Below, piece after piece: positions 63,336-64,000 of a DNA stretch of 64,000 bases. Numbering within the stretch: the stretch's first letter is position 1; every line of letters starts with the position of its first letter. The stretch is from Pseudarthrobacter phenanthrenivorans Sphe3 (GTDB taxonomy: Bacteria; Actinomycetota; Actinomycetes; Actinomycetales; Micrococcaceae), in assembly GCF_000189535.1 (NCBI RefSeq), contig NC_015145.1, positions 372,001 to 436,000 on the forward strand. The letters are read 5' to 3'. Both the position numbers and the translations under genes were made by a program. The notes beneath the pieces are model-generated. The model did not search any database and was not told the DNA's origin. It worked only from the letters and a program-made list of their open reading frames with translations.

Positions 63336-64000
63336 ATGGACCGCCGGGAACAGCTGTTTGATGTGGCGATCATTGGGGGAGGGCCGGCGGGGTTGAGCGC
63401 GGGCGTCGCCCTGGCGAGGGCATTGCGCTCCGTGGTGGTGATCGACGCCGGAGGGCAACGGAACCTGAAGGCAGAAGGGGTGCACGGTTTCCTGACCCGT
63501 GAGGGCATGAGCCCCCACGCGCTCCTTGAGGCTGGCCGGCGGGAGCTGGCGGAGTTCGGCGGGAAGGCCGTCACAGGTTACGTGAACTCAGGACGGCGCG
63601 AGGACGGGAACTTCCTGCTTTCGCTCGATGACGGCTCATTCCGCTCCGCACGCCGGCTGCTCATCACTTCCGGGATCACCGACCACCTTCCAGACCTTCC
63701 CGGGGTGGCCGAACGCTGGGGCAGGGACGTGCTCTACTGTCCCTATTGCCACGGCTGGGAAATCAGGAACCGGAACGTGGGCGTCCTGGCGGCTGATGCC
63801 CACGCCGTCCGCCAGGCGCTGACCTTTCGCCAGTGGAGTCCCCACGTCACCCTGCTGCTCAACGGTGCCATAAGGCTCAGCCCCGGGGAAGCGGAGCAGC
63901 TGGAAGCCCGGAATGTCCATGTGGTTGAGGGCAAGGTACGGGGCCTGGACATTCAGCATGACCGGCTCGCGGGGGTGCATTTCGACGACGGAAGCGCAGT
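63336..64000 (+). CDS. NAD(P)/FAD-dependent oxidoreductase, thioredoxin reductase-like (cut by window end)
   Basis: Only the first 221 or so residues are in the window. The FAD-binding motif VAIIGGGPAGLSAGVALA is at about residues 10-27. The redox pair is in YCPYCHGWE (CxxC about 134-137), as in pyridine nucleotide-disulfide reductases of the thioredoxin reductase type. GGAAGGAAT lies 5 bases before ATG 63336. The C-terminal NADPH-domain end is outside the window. Confidence 0.9.
   Translation, partial: MDRREQLFDVAIIGGGPAGLSAGVALARALRSVVVIDAGGQRNLKAEGVHGFLTREGMSPHALLEAGRRELAEFGGKAVTGYVNSGRREDGNFLLSLDDGSFRSARRLLITSGITDHLPDLPGVAERWGRDVLYCPYCHGWEIRNRNVGVLAADAHAVRQALTFRQWSPHVTLLLNGAIRLSPGEAEQLEARNVHVVEGKVRGLDIQHDRLAGVHFDDGSA

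Overview
The window is 64 kb of high-G+C DNA with strongly G/C-ending codons, many GTG/TTG starts and actinobacterial marker families (DUF4193, DUF3040, DUF222/HNH, RskA-type anti-sigma, GAF-ANTAR regulators, MmyB-like XRE regulators). Gene content and protein style fit a soil member of the Micrococcaceae close to Arthrobacter/Pseudarthrobacter. I see no phage, IS element, CRISPR array or rRNA; there is one tRNA (Lys-TTT). This looks like ordinary chromosome, rich in carbon-source utilisation islands.

Layout. 0-9 kb: phosphate uptake pair (PiT plus DUF47/PhoU-like), tRNA-Lys, a LacI regulator, then a cell-surface cluster of DUF4397 protein, class F sortase, ECF sigma factor and its anti-sigma factor. 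9-18 kb: arabinose operon araBDA behind a promoter fused to a LacI-type operator, a GAF-ANTAR protein, a GH51 arabinofuranosidase, a base-excision repair protein, a second LacI regulator and a cysteine hydrolase. 18.4-24.8 kb: complete urease operon ureABCEFGD with a translationally coupled NiCoT nickel permease, preceded by a correctly phased GlnR-type box array. 25.8-29 kb: FadR regulator, MFS permease and SDR dehydrogenase. 29-34.6 kb: small conserved genes, two more GAF-ANTAR proteins and a TetR/EamA pair. 34.8-42.5 kb: malQ, an NmrA-like protein, a large secreted alpha-amylase with two C-terminal X25 modules, and a lactonase. 42.7-47.3 kb: PrmC-like methyltransferase, a 14-bp tandem repeat array, a DUF222/HNH protein, and YtxH-like and GlsB/YeaQ membrane proteins. 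47.4-54.9 kb: three aldo/keto reductases, a secreted PL11 rhamnogalacturonan lyase, an epimerase-like protein and a divergent MmyB-type regulator. 55-61.4 kb: dodecin, a second FadR regulator and a four-carbon sugar-acid cluster (OtnK-like kinase, LtnD-like dehydrogenase, GntP permease, class II FBA-type aldolase). 61.5-64 kb: membrane acyltransferase, GNAT protein, and an FAD oxidoreductase cut by the window end.

How the genes work together. PL11 lyase and GH51 arabinofuranosidase would open pectin and arabinan, and araBDA converts the arabinose to xylulose 5-phosphate. PL11 and GH51 share an operator-like 12-mer (TAnAACGTTnTA). The secreted amylase and malQ deal with starch and maltodextrins. 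Urease, its nickel permease and the GlnR-like array form a nitrogen-scavenging module.

The most interesting lead is regulatory and metabolic. Two FadR regulators 30 kb apart resemble each other, and the same 11-bp palindrome (ATGTC-W-GACAT) lies upstream of both the MFS/SDR pair and the sugar-acid cluster. The latter has kinase, dehydrogenase and permease but neither the OtnI isomerase nor the OtnC decarboxylase; a class II FBA-type aldolase sits in their place. This may be a variant pathway, possibly served by both loci.
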